From Acidobacteriota bacterium (GTDB lineage Bacteria; Acidobacteriota; Terriglobia; Terriglobales; Acidobacteriaceae), in the NCBI GenBank assembly GCA_021781495.1, contig JAJXWS010000019.1:1-45861 (forward strand): a stretch of DNA of 45,861 nt. Reading direction: 5' to 3'. The translations under genes were made by a program, and so were the position numbers. This document shows positions 9,787 through 18,318 of the stretch, one piece after another (positions within the stretch are counted from its first letter, which is position 1; every line of letters begins with the position of its first letter). Below the pieces are notes generated by a model that was not told the origin of the DNA, made no database searches, and was given only the letters and a program-made list of their open reading frames with translations.

Positions 9787-10464
9787 ATGCGCCCTTGTCT
9801 AATGCTTCGTATCTCCATGTCGGTATGTTTCTTTATGACCATCGCCGGTGCGCTGAACGCACAAACGGATGTGGCGCTGAGCGCCTACGGGGCCTTCAGC
9901 AAGACGGCGAGCGGCAACAACGTCAGCCAAAGCCAAGCCACCCAGGCGGGCGTGCTCTTTGAACTGCGCCACATCTCCAACCCATTGGTCGGTTACGAGT
10001 TCGCCTACTCCTATAACCGCGCAAACCAGCAGTACGCAGAGAAGGTGACACCTCCGTGCCCGACGGGTGATGTGAATTGTTTTGTTGTTGGCGCCGCCTC
10101 GGCTGCCGGCAGCGCCCACGAGATTACAGGCGATTGGGTCTTTTCCATGAAGTTCGCCAATCTGCGGCCCTTCGTCCTGGCCGGCGGTGGACTTATGGTG
10201 AACGCGGCCAGCAGCGCTGAGATGTCCGGCTGTTATCTGACGCATCCGCTCTGCGGAGGATTTCCGACACCCGCGAACAGTTCGACGACCGGGGTTTTTG
10301 TCTACGGAGCGGGACTCGACTGGGGCCTGCTGCCGCACCTTGGCCTGCGCCTGCAATATCGCGGCAATGTCTACAAAGCTCCGGATCTAGTCAACGTCGT
10401 CCCGTCGACGAACGCCTTCATGCATACGGCTGAGCCGATGGTCGGGGCGTATTTCCGGTTTTGA
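9787..10464 (+). CDS. Secreted outer-membrane beta-barrel-like protein, unknown function
   Basis: A 225-residue protein with a signal peptide (MRPCLMLRISMSVCFFMTIAG, cleavage probably after ALNA). It then has alternating Gly/aromatic-rich strands and a C-terminal aromatic residue (GAYFRF), as in barrels recognised by the BAM machinery. Segments such as LFELRHISNPLVGYEFAYSY and LGLRLQYRGNVYKAP look like transmembrane strands. There are two Cys pairs in loop-like regions (around CPTGDVNC and CYLTHPLC). The start at 9787 is fixed by GGAGGAAAGGA immediately upstream and by the signal peptide. No enzyme motif is seen. The family resembles small OmpA/OmpW-like barrels common in Acidobacteriota; this is inference. 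Confidence 0.75.
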   Translation: MRPCLMLRISMSVCFFMTIAGALNAQTDVALSAYGAFSKTASGNNVSQSQATQAGVLFELRHISNPLVGYEFAYSYNRANQQYAEKVTPPCPTGDVNCFVVGAASAAGSAHEITGDWVFSMKFANLRPFVLAGGGLMVNAASSAEMSGCYLTHPLCGGFPTPANSSTTGVFVYGAGLDWGLLPHLGLRLQYRGNVYKAPDLVNVVPSTNAFMHTAEPMVGAYFRF

Positions 10465-10470
10465 AATCGC

Positions 10471-10512
10471 CCCGGCGGGTGTGCGGGTTTGTGGATTCTC
10501 GGGCCTGAGAAG
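10471..10512 (+). repeat. 42-bp direct repeat, left copy, flanking the RAYT gene
   Basis: Identical over 42 bp to 11268-11309, in the same orientation. It begins seven bases after the stop of the barrel-protein gene. It includes GGGCCTGAGAAG and lies outside the inverted palindromes that frame the transposase gene. Confidence 0.9.
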
Positions 10513-10560
10513 GCGGGTGGCCCGGGTGCCGGGGGAGTAAAGTGGGTTCCCCCACAAACG

Positions 10561-10598
10561 ATGGCTGCCCCGGGTGCCTCGCATTTGGGCACCCGGGA
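10561..10598 (+). repeat. REP palindrome, left copy
   Basis: Contains a perfect 10-bp hairpin CCCGGGTGCC / GGCACCCGGG (10569-10578 and 10588-10597, 9-nt loop). The whole 38 bp is the inverted counterpart of 11204-11241 with a single mismatch. REP hairpins in inverted order beside a RAYT gene are the usual arrangement of this system. Confidence 0.9.
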
Positions 10599-10664
10599 TA
10601 GCAGAAGCTTTGGCGCTCGGTTCTCTTTCGACATCGGCACCGGCTTGTTCTATGCTTTCCACCA

Positions 10665-11192
10665 ATGCCGCGAGGACTGATCCGTTACGAACACACGGGT
10701 AATTTTCACTTTCTCACCTTCAGTTGCTACCACCGGTTGCAGCATCTGGGTTTGGCAGCGGCGCGCAGTCTATTCGAGGATGCGCTGGAGCGCGTGCGAC
10801 GACGTTACCGCTTCGTGGTGGCCGGCTTTGTTGTGATGCCTGAACACGTGCATTTGCTCGTCGGAGAGCCGCAGAAAGGAGCGGTTTCCGGCGTGGTTCA
10901 CGCACTCAAGCTCTCGGTGGCAATGCGGCGGCGGGAGAGGCCCTTCTGGCAGGCGCGGTACTACGACTTTCTCGTACACAACGATGAGAAGCGCATTGAG
11001 AAGCTCCGCTACATGCACCGCAATCCGGTGGTGCGCGGACTGGTTGCCAGACCGGAGGATTGGCCATGGTCGAGTTTTCGTCATTACGCTACGGGTTGCC
11101 CCGGCGTTGTCCAGATCGAATCGCAGTGGACGGCGATGCAGCGTGGAAATCGGCTGCCGGAATGGTTGCGTTGCCGGGAGAGGACTGGCTGA
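10665..11192 (+). CDS. REP-associated tyrosine transposase (RAYT, Y1 HUH family)
   Basis: A 175-residue protein of the IS200/IS605-related Y1 family that binds and cuts REP hairpins in single-stranded DNA. The HUH metal motif is EHVHLLV (His61 and His63). The catalytic tyrosine region is WQARYYDF (Tyr99/Tyr100), followed by the family signature YMHRNPVVRGL and WPWSSFRHY. It starts RGLIRYEHTGNFHFLTFSCY, a typical RAYT N-terminus. It is full length with no frameshift. Flanking 38-bp palindromes in inverted orientation and 42-bp direct repeats surround it. RAYTs are usually single-copy and domesticated rather than freely mobile; whether this one is active cannot be told. Confidence 0.93.
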   Translation: MPRGLIRYEHTGNFHFLTFSCYHRLQHLGLAAARSLFEDALERVRRRYRFVVAGFVVMPEHVHLLVGEPQKGAVSGVVHALKLSVAMRRRERPFWQARYYDFLVHNDEKRIEKLRYMHRNPVVRGLVARPEDWPWSSFRHYATGCPGVVQIESQWTAMQRGNRLPEWLRCRERTG

Positions 11193-11203
11193 GGTTCGCG
11201 GTC

Positions 11204-11241
11204 TCCCGGGTGCCCAAATGCAAGGCACCCGGGGCAGCCAT
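11204..11241 (+). repeat. REP palindrome, right copy
   Basis: Inverted copy of 10561-10598 with one mismatch, starting 11 bp after the transposase stop codon. It folds into the same hairpin, with stems CCCGGGTGCC and GGCACCCGGG. Confidence 0.9.
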
Positions 11242-11267
11242 GGTCGTGGTAGAACGTACCTGGGCCA

Positions 11268-11328
11268 CCCGGCGGGTGTGCGGGTTTGTGGATTCTCGGG
11301 CCTGAGAAGCAAGAGCTGGGGCACCCGG
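11268..11328 (+). repeat. 42-bp direct repeat, right copy, plus GGGGCACCCGG core
   Basis: Bases 11268-11309 match 10471-10512 exactly. The core GGGGCACCCGG follows at 11318-11328, the same core as at 31, 81, 225, 283 and 9613. This links the repeats near the window's start to the RAYT locus. Confidence 0.88.
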
Positions 11329-11382
11329 CCCCTGCACATCTGATTTGGGATTGGGCGGGAAATCTGTAAAAATAGGGGTACT

Positions 11383-12579
11383 ATGACCGTTTCCTCTGCG
11401 TCGAAGGTGTTTGCCGACCGTATTGGCCGGATTGAGGTTTCTGCAACGATGGCTGTGGCCGCCGAGGCCGCGAAACTGCGCGCCGGTGGCGCGAACCTGG
11501 TGGATTTTGGGGCAGGCGAACCCCACTTCTCGACTCCGCGGCATATCAAGGAAGCGGCGATCCAGGCGATCGAGGCGAACTTCACGCGCTATACCGTGGT
11601 GCCGGGCATTCCGGATGTGCGCAAGGCCATTGTGGACCGGCATGCGGCGGACTTCGGCTCGGACTACGCGGTGGACGAGGCCATCTTTACCACGGGCGGC
11701 AAGCTGGCGCTGTTCAACACCATCCAGGTGCTGGTGGACCACGGCGACGAGGTGATTCTGCCGGTGCCGTACTGGGTGAGCTTCAAGGACATCATCCAGT
11801 ATGCGGGCGGCAAGGTGGTCTTTCTGGAGACCAGCGAGGCGGAGAACTTCCGCATTACGGCCGACGCGATTGAGAAGGCGATTACGCCGCGGACGAAGGC
11901 GATCATTCTGAACTCGCCGTCGAATCCGGCGGGCTCCGTGGTGACGGCGGAGGATCTGGAGCGGATTGTGCACCTGGCGCACGAGCGCGGCATTTATCTG
12001 CTGCTGGACGAGTGCTACGTGTATCTGAACTATGCGGGCAAGCCGGTCTCGGGCGGGTCGTTCACGTGGGCCAAGGAGCACATGGTGGTGCTGGGCTCGC
12101 TGTCAAAGACATACGCGATGACGGGCTGGCGCGCGGGCTTTGCGCTGGCGTCGAAGGCGGTGACGGCAAACCTGAGCAAGCTGCAGTCGCAGTCGACGTC
12201 GAACGCGACGAGCTTTGTGCAGAAGGCGGCGATTGCGGCGCTGGCGGGCTCGCAGGACTGCGTGGCGGAGTTCCGCGCGGAGTTTATTGACCTGCGCGAC
12301 TACATGCTGAAGAAGCTGGCGGAGATTCCGGGCGTGACGTGCACCAAGCCGGAAGGCGCGTTCTATGTGTATCCGAACATCTCGGCGTTCCTGGGCAAGG
12401 GCGGCATCAAGACGGCGACGGAGCTGGCGACGAAGCTGCTGCACGAGGCGCACGTGGTGACGGTGCCGGGCGAGGCCTTCGGCACCAGGGAGCACATCCG
12501 TATCTCGTACCCGGTGACGAAGCAGACGATTGACGAGGGCACGCGCCGGATGGGCGAGTACCTGGCCAGGCTGGGGTAA
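11383..12579 (+). CDS. aspC: Pyridoxal-phosphate aminotransferase class I, aspartate aminotransferase type
   Basis: A 398-residue cytoplasmic transaminase of subgroup I-gamma (AspB/AAT Ib). Visible landmarks are the substrate-contact segment DFGAGEPHFSTP, the PLP phosphate-binding TTGGKLALFN, the SPSNPAGSV Asn-Pro motif, LLDECYVYL (Asp/Tyr that hold the PLP ring), and the Schiff-base lysine K242 in GSLSKTYAMTGWRAGF. The C-terminal Arg that binds the substrate carboxylate lies in EHIRISY. Aspartate is the likely amino donor, but relatives also act on prephenate or aromatic acids, so specificity is inferred. It lies just downstream of the RAYT repeats and ends before a hairpin at 12623-12649. 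The gene symbol is by family likeness. Confidence 0.88.
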   Translation: MTVSSASKVFADRIGRIEVSATMAVAAEAAKLRAGGANLVDFGAGEPHFSTPRHIKEAAIQAIEANFTRYTVVPGIPDVRKAIVDRHAADFGSDYAVDEAIFTTGGKLALFNTIQVLVDHGDEVILPVPYWVSFKDIIQYAGGKVVFLETSEAENFRITADAIEKAITPRTKAIILNSPSNPAGSVVTAEDLERIVHLAHERGIYLLLDECYVYLNYAGKPVSGGSFTWAKEHMVVLGSLSKTYAMTGWRAGFALASKAVTANLSKLQSQSTSNATSFVQKAAIAALAGSQDCVAEFRAEFIDLRDYMLKKLAEIPGVTCTKPEGAFYVYPNISAFLGKGGIKTATELATKLLHEAHVVTVPGEAFGTREHIRISYPVTKQTIDEGTRRMGEYLARLG

Positions 12580-12622
12580 GAGGCCGGGCTCGAGGGATCG
12601 AGTGACTCGGCTGTAGTCCTGG

Positions 12623-12649
12623 GCCGCTGTGGGGCATTCCCGCAGCGGC
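12623..12649 (+). terminator. Candidate terminator after the aspartate aminotransferase gene
   Basis: Stem GCCGCTGTGGG / CCCGCAGCGGC (11 bp with one G-U pair, loop GCATT) followed by a weak T run (CTGCTTTT). It separates the aminotransferase gene from manC. Confidence 0.5.
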
Positions 12650-12747
12650 TCAACTGCTTTTGCGTGCGGCTTTTGCGGCGGTTGCGAATAAATCGCGCGC
12701 GGTGGACTGTGCAAAGCGGGGTGGGCTCGGGTAGGATGGGTTTTTCC

Positions 12748-13866
12748 ATGGCGAACCCAATTGATTTTCGTCCCGTGATTCTTGCCGGCGGCAGCGGAAC
12801 CCGTTTCTGGCCGCGGTCGCGCCGCAAGCATGCCAAGCAGGTGCTGGCGCTGGATGGCGAGCGCTCAATGATTCAGCAGACGGTGGAGCGGCTGAAGGCG
12901 CTGGCCCCGGTGCAGAACACCTGGGTGATTACCAACGAACTGCTGGCCGGGGAGATCGGGGAACAGCTGGAGGGCGTTCCGCCGGCGCACATCATCCAGG
13001 AGCCGGTGGCGCGGAATACGGCGCCGGCGTGCGGGCTGGCGGCGTTTCTGATTGAGCGGGAGAACCCGGACGCGGTGCTGGGGGTGTTTCCGTCAGACCA
13101 CGTGATTGGCGACGAGCCGCGCTTTTTGAAGATGCTGGAGAAGGGCATCCGGCTGGCCGCGGCGGGCGAGAACATGGTGGTGCTGGGCATTGAGCCCACG
13201 CGCGCGGAGACGGGCTACGGCTACATTGAGACGGGCGACCTGACCAGCGACGACGAGGCGCTGCACGTGCGGCGCTTTACAGAGAAGCCGAACCAGAACC
13301 GCGCCGAGGAGTTTCTGGCGGCGGGGAACTACTACTGGAACTCGGGGATGTTCTTGTGGTCGGCGCGGACGCTGGCGAATGCGGTGCGCGAACACCTGCC
13401 GGAGACGGCTCCGCTGCTGGAGGCGATTGCGGCGGCGTTTGGCAAGCCGGAGTTTGACGAGGTGTTCCGGCAGCTGTATTCGAAGTGCGAGAACATCTCA
13501 GTGGACTATGCGGTGCTGGAGCCGCGGTCGGCGAAGGGCGAGCATCTTTCGCGGCTGTATTGCCTGCCGGCGGAGTTTGGGTGGAACGACCTGGGCTCGT
13601 GGGCGTCTCTGTATGAGTATCAGCTGGAGACGCGGCTGCACGGCGACGGCGACGGCAACGTGGCGGAGACGGACGGCCACATGGCAATCGAGGCCACGAA
13701 TAACTACGTCTACAGCCCCAGGAAATTTGTGGCGCTGGTGGGCGTGGAGAACCTGGTGATTGTGGATACCGACGATGCGCTGCTGATTGCGCACCGCGAC
13801 CACTCGCAGGACGTGGGCAAGATTGTGAAGGAGCTGGGGCTGAGCGGGCGCAGCGACCTGATTTGA
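12748..13866 (+). CDS. manC: Mannose-1-phosphate guanylyltransferase
   Basis: Makes GDP-mannose from mannose-1-phosphate and GTP. The 372-residue protein has the nucleotidyltransferase signature VILAGGSGTRFWPRSR (about 10-25) with the downstream K-Q motif (KHAKQVL). It also has FPSDHVI (metal-binding Asp), ETGYGYIETG, FTEKPNQ, and NYYWNSGMFLW, all diagnostic of the short single-domain ManC form without the phosphomannose isomerase half. ATG 12748 is preferred because AGGATGG lies at a good distance; ATG 12736 is a weaker in-frame alternative. It is followed 126 bp later by the phosphomannomutase gene, giving the two successive steps of GDP-mannose synthesis. Confidence 0.93.
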   Translation: MANPIDFRPVILAGGSGTRFWPRSRRKHAKQVLALDGERSMIQQTVERLKALAPVQNTWVITNELLAGEIGEQLEGVPPAHIIQEPVARNTAPACGLAAFLIERENPDAVLGVFPSDHVIGDEPRFLKMLEKGIRLAAAGENMVVLGIEPTRAETGYGYIETGDLTSDDEALHVRRFTEKPNQNRAEEFLAAGNYYWNSGMFLWSARTLANAVREHLPETAPLLEAIAAAFGKPEFDEVFRQLYSKCENISVDYAVLEPRSAKGEHLSRLYCLPAEFGWNDLGSWASLYEYQLETRLHGDGDGNVAETDGHMAIEATNNYVYSPRKFVALVGVENLVIVDTDDALLIAHRDHSQDVGKIVKELGLSGRSDLI

Positions 13867-13992
13867 ATCCACCGAGAGCAAGGCAGCGCCGAGGGCATGC
13901 GTGTGCCGCATTCTGAGCCGACGGAATGACGGGCACGGCGAGCCGCGGGCTGCGTTGTTTACACTCGTTCGGAGGAGAGCGAGAACCCAACG

Positions 13993-15429
13993 ATGCCGCA
14001 TCCTGTGATCAAGTTTGGTACAGACGGCTGGCGAGCCGTGATTGCCGACGACTTTACATTTGCCAATGTGCGCACGGCGGCCGAGGCGATTGCCGCCTAT
14101 GTGCATGCGCGGGAGAATCCGGCGAAGGGGCTGTGCATTGGCTATGACACGCGGTTCGGGTCAAAGGCCTTTGCGCATGCCTGCGCTGAGGTGGTGGCGG
14201 CAACGGGGATTCCTGTGCTGCTGGCCAACGACATTACACCGACACCGGCGCTGAGCTATGGCGTGCGCGAGCATGGCGCGGCGGGCGGCATCATGATTAC
14301 GTCGTCGCACAATCCGGCGCAGTGGAACGGCGTGAAGTACAAGGCGTGGTACGGGGGCTCGGGCAGGCCGTCGATCATCGCAGAGATTGAGGCGCGGCTG
14401 GGCCAGCATGTGAAGCGGCCCGCGCAGGCGGCGGAGATTCGCGAGTTTGATTTTCTGCCCGCGTACCTGAAGGCCATTGAGAGCTTTGCGGACCTGGACC
14501 TGATTGCGAAGTCGGGGCTGAAGTTCTGCGTGGACTCGATGTATGGCGCGGGGCGCACGATTCTGTCGGACATTTTTACGCGGCTGGGCGTGGAGCATGT
14601 GCAGATTCGCGGCCATGTGGACCCGCTGTTTCCGGGGATCAATCCGGAGCCGATTGAGCCGCATATTCGCGCGCTGGGCGAGGCTGTGGTGGCGAACACG
14701 TGCCACGCGGGGCTGTGCACGGATGGCGACGCGGACCGCATTGGCGCGACGGACGAGCACGGAAACTTTGTGGACCCGCACAAGATTTTCAGCGTGCTGC
14801 TGAGCTGGGTGCTGAAACGCAAGGGATGGCCGGGCGCAGTGACGCGGGCCTTCAACACGACCAAGATGCTGGACCGCATCTGCGCGAAGTATGGGCGCGA
14901 ACTGATTGAGCACGGCATCGGCTTCAAGTTTGTGTGCGACTACATGCTGGAGCGCGAGATTCTGATGGGCGGCGAGGAGTCAGGCGGCATTGGCTTCCAG
15001 CGCCACTTGCCGGAGCGCGACGGCCTGCTGAACGCGCTGCTGCTGGCCAACGTGATGGCCGAGGAAGGCAAGACGCTGGGGCAACTGGTGGCCGACCTGC
15101 AGGCCGAGTACGGCGAGCACCAGTATGGACGCATCGATCTGCACATTCCCGACGAGCTGAAGAAGGCGGCGATTACGCGGGCGCTGGCGCTGAAGCCGGG
15201 CGACCCGGCGTTTGCAGGCATGACCGTGCTGCGGCAGGAGACGCTGGACGGAGTGAAGTTCTACCTGGACAACCCGGAGGCGAAGACGAAGCCGAACGCG
15301 GCGGAGACGTGGATCCTGCTGCGGGCGAGCGGGACCGAGCCGCTGCTGCGGATCTATACCGAGTCCACGTCGAACGAAGCCGTGGCGCGGCTGCTGGAGG
15401 CCGGGCGGGCGTTTGCGATGGGGGCATGA
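13993..15429 (+). CDS. Phosphomannomutase / phosphoglucomutase (alpha-D-phosphohexomutase)
   Basis: Interconverts hexose 6- and 1-phosphates. At 478 residues it is full length, with all four domain signatures: the phosphoserine loop TSSHNP (Ser105), the metal-binding DGDADR (Asp244, 246, 248), the sugar-specificity loop GGEESGGIGF, and the phosphate-binding RASGTEPLLRIYTES near the C-terminus. The N-terminus KFGTDGWRAVI is also typical. Glucose versus mannose specificity cannot be settled from the sequence, but adjacency to manC favours supplying mannose-1-phosphate. GGAGAGCGAG just upstream is the Shine-Dalgarno. The stop codon lies inside the terminator hairpin at 15424-15451. Confidence 0.92.
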   Translation: MPHPVIKFGTDGWRAVIADDFTFANVRTAAEAIAAYVHARENPAKGLCIGYDTRFGSKAFAHACAEVVAATGIPVLLANDITPTPALSYGVREHGAAGGIMITSSHNPAQWNGVKYKAWYGGSGRPSIIAEIEARLGQHVKRPAQAAEIREFDFLPAYLKAIESFADLDLIAKSGLKFCVDSMYGAGRTILSDIFTRLGVEHVQIRGHVDPLFPGINPEPIEPHIRALGEAVVANTCHAGLCTDGDADRIGATDEHGNFVDPHKIFSVLLSWVLKRKGWPGAVTRAFNTTKMLDRICAKYGRELIEHGIGFKFVCDYMLEREILMGGEESGGIGFQRHLPERDGLLNALLLANVMAEEGKTLGQLVADLQAEYGEHQYGRIDLHIPDELKKAAITRALALKPGDPAFAGMTVLRQETLDGVKFYLDNPEAKTKPNAAETWILLRASGTEPLLRIYTESTSNEAVARLLEAGRAFAMGA

Positions 15430-15451
15430 GGCAGCGTGCGCTGCCTCATGC
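15424..15451. terminator. Perfect palindromic terminator overlapping the mutase stop codon
   Basis: A 13-bp perfect stem GCATGAGGCAGCG / CGCTGCCTCATGC with only TG between the arms, followed by TTTA. The TGA stop at 15427-15429 lies inside the left arm. It sits between convergent phosphomannomutase and tyrS and can work in both directions. Confidence 0.7.
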
Positions 15452-15452
15452 T

Positions 15453-16694
15453 TTACTGAAGGACCGCAACTTTGGCGCGCTTGCCGAGGCGGACGACGAG
15501 CCTTGCCGGCAGCGAAGCCACTGAGACGGTGTTGCCGGCAGCGGGCTCGCCGTCGAGCTTGACGGCCTTCTCGGCGATCTTGCGGTTGGCCTCGGCGCCG
15601 CTGGCGGCAAGGCCGAGGTGCACGAGCAGTTTGGGCAGGCGCACGGAGTTGGGCTCGGGGCCGGCGACCTCGGCGAGCGCGACGGGGACCTCTTCGAGAT
15701 CCTCGGCGGTCTCTTTCTGCTGGAACATGCGCGCCCAGTTTTCGTCGGCGTGCTGCGCGGCGGCTTGACTGTGGAAGCCTGCAGTGATGGTGCGGGCTAG
15801 GCGCTTCTTGGCCTCCATGGGATGCAGCTTGCCGGCGGCGACGTCGGCTTGCATGGCGGCGATCTCACTCTGCTTGAGGTCGGTGAGGAAGATCCAGTAC
15901 TTCCACATGAGCTCGTCGTTGATGCTCATGAGCTTGCCGTACATTTCTGCGGGCGGCTCGTTGATGCCGATGGCGTTGCCAAGCGACTTGGACATCTTCT
16001 GCACGCCGTCCAGGCCCTCGAGGATGGGCGTCATCAGGACGATCTGGGGCTTCTGGCCGTAGTGGCGCTGGAGCTCGCGGCCGCAGAGGAGGTTGAACTT
16101 CTGGTCAGTGCCGCCGAGCTCAACGTCGCACTCGAGGGCGACGGAGTCATAGCCCTGCATGACGGGGTAGAGCATCTCGTGCAGGCTGATGGGCTGCTCG
16201 GCCTGGAAGCGCTTGTGGAACTCCTCGCGCTCGAGCATCTGCGAGACGGTGAAGTGCGCGGTGAGGCGGATGGTGCCTTCAAAGCCGAGCTTGTCGAGCC
16301 ACTCGGAGTTGTAGCGGACCTCGGTGGCCTTCTCGTCGAGGATTTTGAAGACCTGCTGCTTGTAGGTTTCGGCGTTGGCGTCGACCTGCTCGCGGGTGAG
16401 GGGCTTGCGGGTGATGTTGCGGCCGGTGGGGTCGCCGATGAGCGAGGTGAAGTCGCCGACGAGGAAGATGACGGTGTGGCCGAGCTGCTGGAAGTGGCGC
16501 AGCTTGCGCATGAGCACGGTGTGGCCCAGGTGCAGGTCGGGCGCGGTGGGGTCAAAGCCGGCCTTGACGCGCAGGGGGCGTCCGGTTTTGCGGCTCTCTT
16601 CCAGGCGCTCGCGCAGGTCGCTGACGCGGATAATCTCCGCCGAGCCTTTCTGGAGCAGGTCAAGCTGTTCGTCTACGGGCAGGAACTCTGGCAT
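15453..16694 (-). CDS. tyrS: Tyrosyl-tRNA synthetase
   Basis: Charges tRNA-Tyr. The 413-residue protein belongs to the TyrRS group with HLGH (residues 55-58) as the HIGH signature and KMSKS near residue 237. Between them are [15 protein letters not shown] and the tyrosine-binding/anticodon segments ([31 protein letters not shown]). The last ~65 residues form an S4 RNA-binding domain ([21 protein letters not shown]). The start ATG at 16694 has CTGGAG nearby. The matching tRNA-Tyr gene is in this window at 44717, but not adjacent. It is convergent with the mutase and divergent from the leader and aminotransferase unit. Confidence 0.97.
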   Translation of the reverse strand: MPEFLPVDEQLDLLQKGSAEIIRVSDLRERLEESRKTGRPLRVKAGFDPTAPDLHLGHTVLMRKLRHFQQLGHTVIFLVGDFTSLIGDPTGRNITRKPLTREQVDANAETYKQQVFKILDEKATEVRYNSEWLDKLGFEGTIRLTAHFTVSQMLEREEFHKRFQAEQPISLHEMLYPVMQGYDSVALECDVELGGTDQKFNLLCGRELQRHYGQKPQIVLMTPILEGLDGVQKMSKSLGNAIGINEPPAEMYGKLMSINDELMWKYWIFLTDLKQSEIAAMQADVAAGKLHPMEAKKRLARTITAGFHSQAAAQHADENWARMFQQKETAEDLEEVPVALAEVAGPEPNSVRLPKLLVHLGLAASGAEANRKIAEKAVKLDGEPAAGNTVSVASLPARLVVRLGKRAKVAVLQ

Positions 16695-16760
16695 GTCTTC
16701 TCCAGTATAAAGTTTGCGGGCGAGGCGTTTTCGCAGAGCATGCTGCGCGGGTGGTCAGGC

Positions 16761-16766
16761 TATAAT
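16761..16766 (+). promoter_or_regulatory. Consensus -10 (TATAAT) upstream of a leader mini-ORF
   Basis: TATAAT is an exact consensus -10. Its expected transcript start, 6-7 nt downstream, coincides with the ATG at 16773, implying a leaderless transcript. No good -35 hexamer is present. Confidence 0.5.
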
Positions 16767-16772
16767 GGCGAC

Positions 16773-16862
16773 ATGCAGCGCATGGCCCACCTTACCGCCT
16801 TCGTCGTCCGCCTCTCTGTGCGAGCGTGCGCGGCGGGTGCTGCTGCGGCTTCGGCCGCCTAA
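16773..16862 (+). CDS. Candidate alanine-rich leader peptide (29 aa)
   Basis: A 29-codon frame, MQRMAHLTAF... ending AAAASAA then TAA, with 11 Ala residues, 9 of them among the last 12 codons. It lies directly after an exact TATAAT and upstream of the alanine-type aminotransferase at 16988. Such runs of one amino acid just before a stop are what attenuation leader peptides show. Between it and the aminotransferase are two hairpins: an interrupted one at 16903-16931 (CCAG / CTGG outer, GGCA / TGCC inner) and CTGCTCC / GGAGCAG at 16951-16969. High GC content makes alanine codons common, so the enrichment alone is not proof. No Shine-Dalgarno is present, consistent with leaderless translation. 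Confidence 0.4.
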   Translation: MQRMAHLTAFVVRLSVRACAAGAAAASAA

Positions 16863-16987
16863 TGTCCGTTTCACCTCATCGCTACAATCCAACTTCAGAG
16901 CGCCAGACCCAAGGGCATTAGTGCCTGCTGGTTGCTTAGCCTGTCTGCCTCTGCTCCCAATTGGAGCAGCGTTACACTGGAGTCACC

Positions 16988-18178
16988 ATGGAAGAGTTTT
17001 CTCGGATTCAGCGCCTGCCTCCCTATGTGTTTAACATTACCGGCGAGATGAAGGTGTCTGCGCGCCGGCGCGGAGAGGACATCATCGACTTTGGCATGGG
17101 CAACCCGGACGGGGCCACGCCGAAGCACATTGTGGACAAGATGATTGAGGCGGCGCAGAAGCCCGTCACGCATCGCTACTCGGTGTCGCGCGGGCTGCCG
17201 CGGCTGCGCAAGGCGATCTGCAACTGGTACAAGACGCGCTATGACGTGGACCTGAATCCGGACACGGAGGCGATTGTCACCATCGGGTCCAAGGAGGGCA
17301 TTGCGCACCTGTGCCTGGCGATTCTGGACTCGCGGGACACGGTGCTGGTGCCCAACCCGAGCTATCCGATTCACATCTACGGGCCGGTGATTGCGGGCGC
17401 GCATGTGGTGAGCGTGCCGATTAACGATCGCGAGCAGTTTCTGGCGCAGCTGGAGGACCTGATTCCGCGGATGACGCCACGGCCCAAGGCGCTGATTGTG
17501 AACTTTCCGTCGAATCCGACGACGGAGTGCGTGGATTTGCCGTTCCTGGCGCGGCTGGTGGAACTGGCGCGCGAGTATGGCTTCCACCTGATCCACGACC
17601 TGGCGTATGCGGACATCGCGTTTGACGGCTACAAGCCGCCGAGCGTGCTGCAGGTGCCGGGCGCGAAGGACGTGGCGGTGGAGTTCTTCACGCTGTCAAA
17701 GAGCTACAACATGCCGGGCTGGCGCGTGGGCTTCATGGTGGGCAATCCGGTGCTGGTGAATGCGCTGGCGCGGCTGAAGAGCTACTTTGACTACGGCACG
17801 TTTACGCCGATCCAGGTGGCGTCGATTCTGGCGCTGGAAGGGCCGCAGGAGTGCGTGCACGAGATTTGCGGCATCTACCAGAAGCGCCGCGACGTGCTGG
17901 TGGACGGCCTGAACAAGGCAGGCTGGCCGGTGGCGATGCCCAAGGCGACGATGTTTGTGTGGGCGCAGATTCCGGAGCAGTATCGCAAGCTGGGCTCGCT
18001 GGAGTTCTCAAAGCTGCTGCTGACGGATGCGAAGGTGGCGGTGTCGCCGGGAATTGGGTTTGGCGACTACGGCGACGGGCATGTGCGCTTCTCGCTGATT
18101 GAGAACGAGGAGCGGACACGGCAGGCGCTGCGCGGCATCAAGGCGATGTTTGCAAAGGGCCTGGTTCCTGCGGAATAG
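16988..18178 (+). CDS. alaC: Pyridoxal-phosphate aminotransferase, alanine transaminase (AlaC) type
   Basis: A 396-residue class I aminotransferase. It shows [11 protein letters not shown] near the N-terminus, the PLP region [43 protein letters not shown] and the Schiff-base lysine (K238) in [16 protein letters not shown]. The segments HDLAYADI and [10 protein letters not shown] are shared with E. coli AlaC and with related LL-diaminopimelate-type enzymes, so alanine as product is the best but not the only reading. ATG 16988 is chosen for GGAG just upstream (ACTGGAGTCACC); a TTG at 16961 falls within a hairpin and is rejected. A mini-ORF rich in Ala codons precedes it. Confidence 0.88.
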   Translation: MEEFSRIQRLPPYVFNITGEMKVSARRRGEDIIDFGMGNPDGATPKHIVDKMIEAAQKPVTHRYSVSRGLPRLRKAICNWYKTRYDVDLNPDTEAIVTIGSKEGIAHLCLAILDSRDTVLVPNPSYPIHIYGPVIAGAHVVSVPINDREQFLAQLEDLIPRMTPRPKALIVNFPSNPTTECVDLPFLARLVELAREYGFHLIHDLAYADIAFDGYKPPSVLQVPGAKDVAVEFFTLSKSYNMPGWRVGFMVGNPVLVNALARLKSYFDYGTFTPIQVASILALEGPQECVHEICGIYQKRRDVLVDGLNKAGWPVAMPKATMFVWAQIPEQYRKLGSLEFSKLLLTDAKVAVSPGIGFGDYGDGHVRFSLIENEERTRQALRGIKAMFAKGLVPAE

Positions 18179-18318
18179 CGGCCTTCCATGCATGGGCGCA
18201 AGATTTTTGACGGGATTGCACCATGCGTGGTGATATCCACAGATAAATCCGTTTTTTGCACTTGCTTCCACAGATTGAACAGGCGCAGAGTCTCTACCAG
18301 TTGGTGAGCCTTTAGGGA

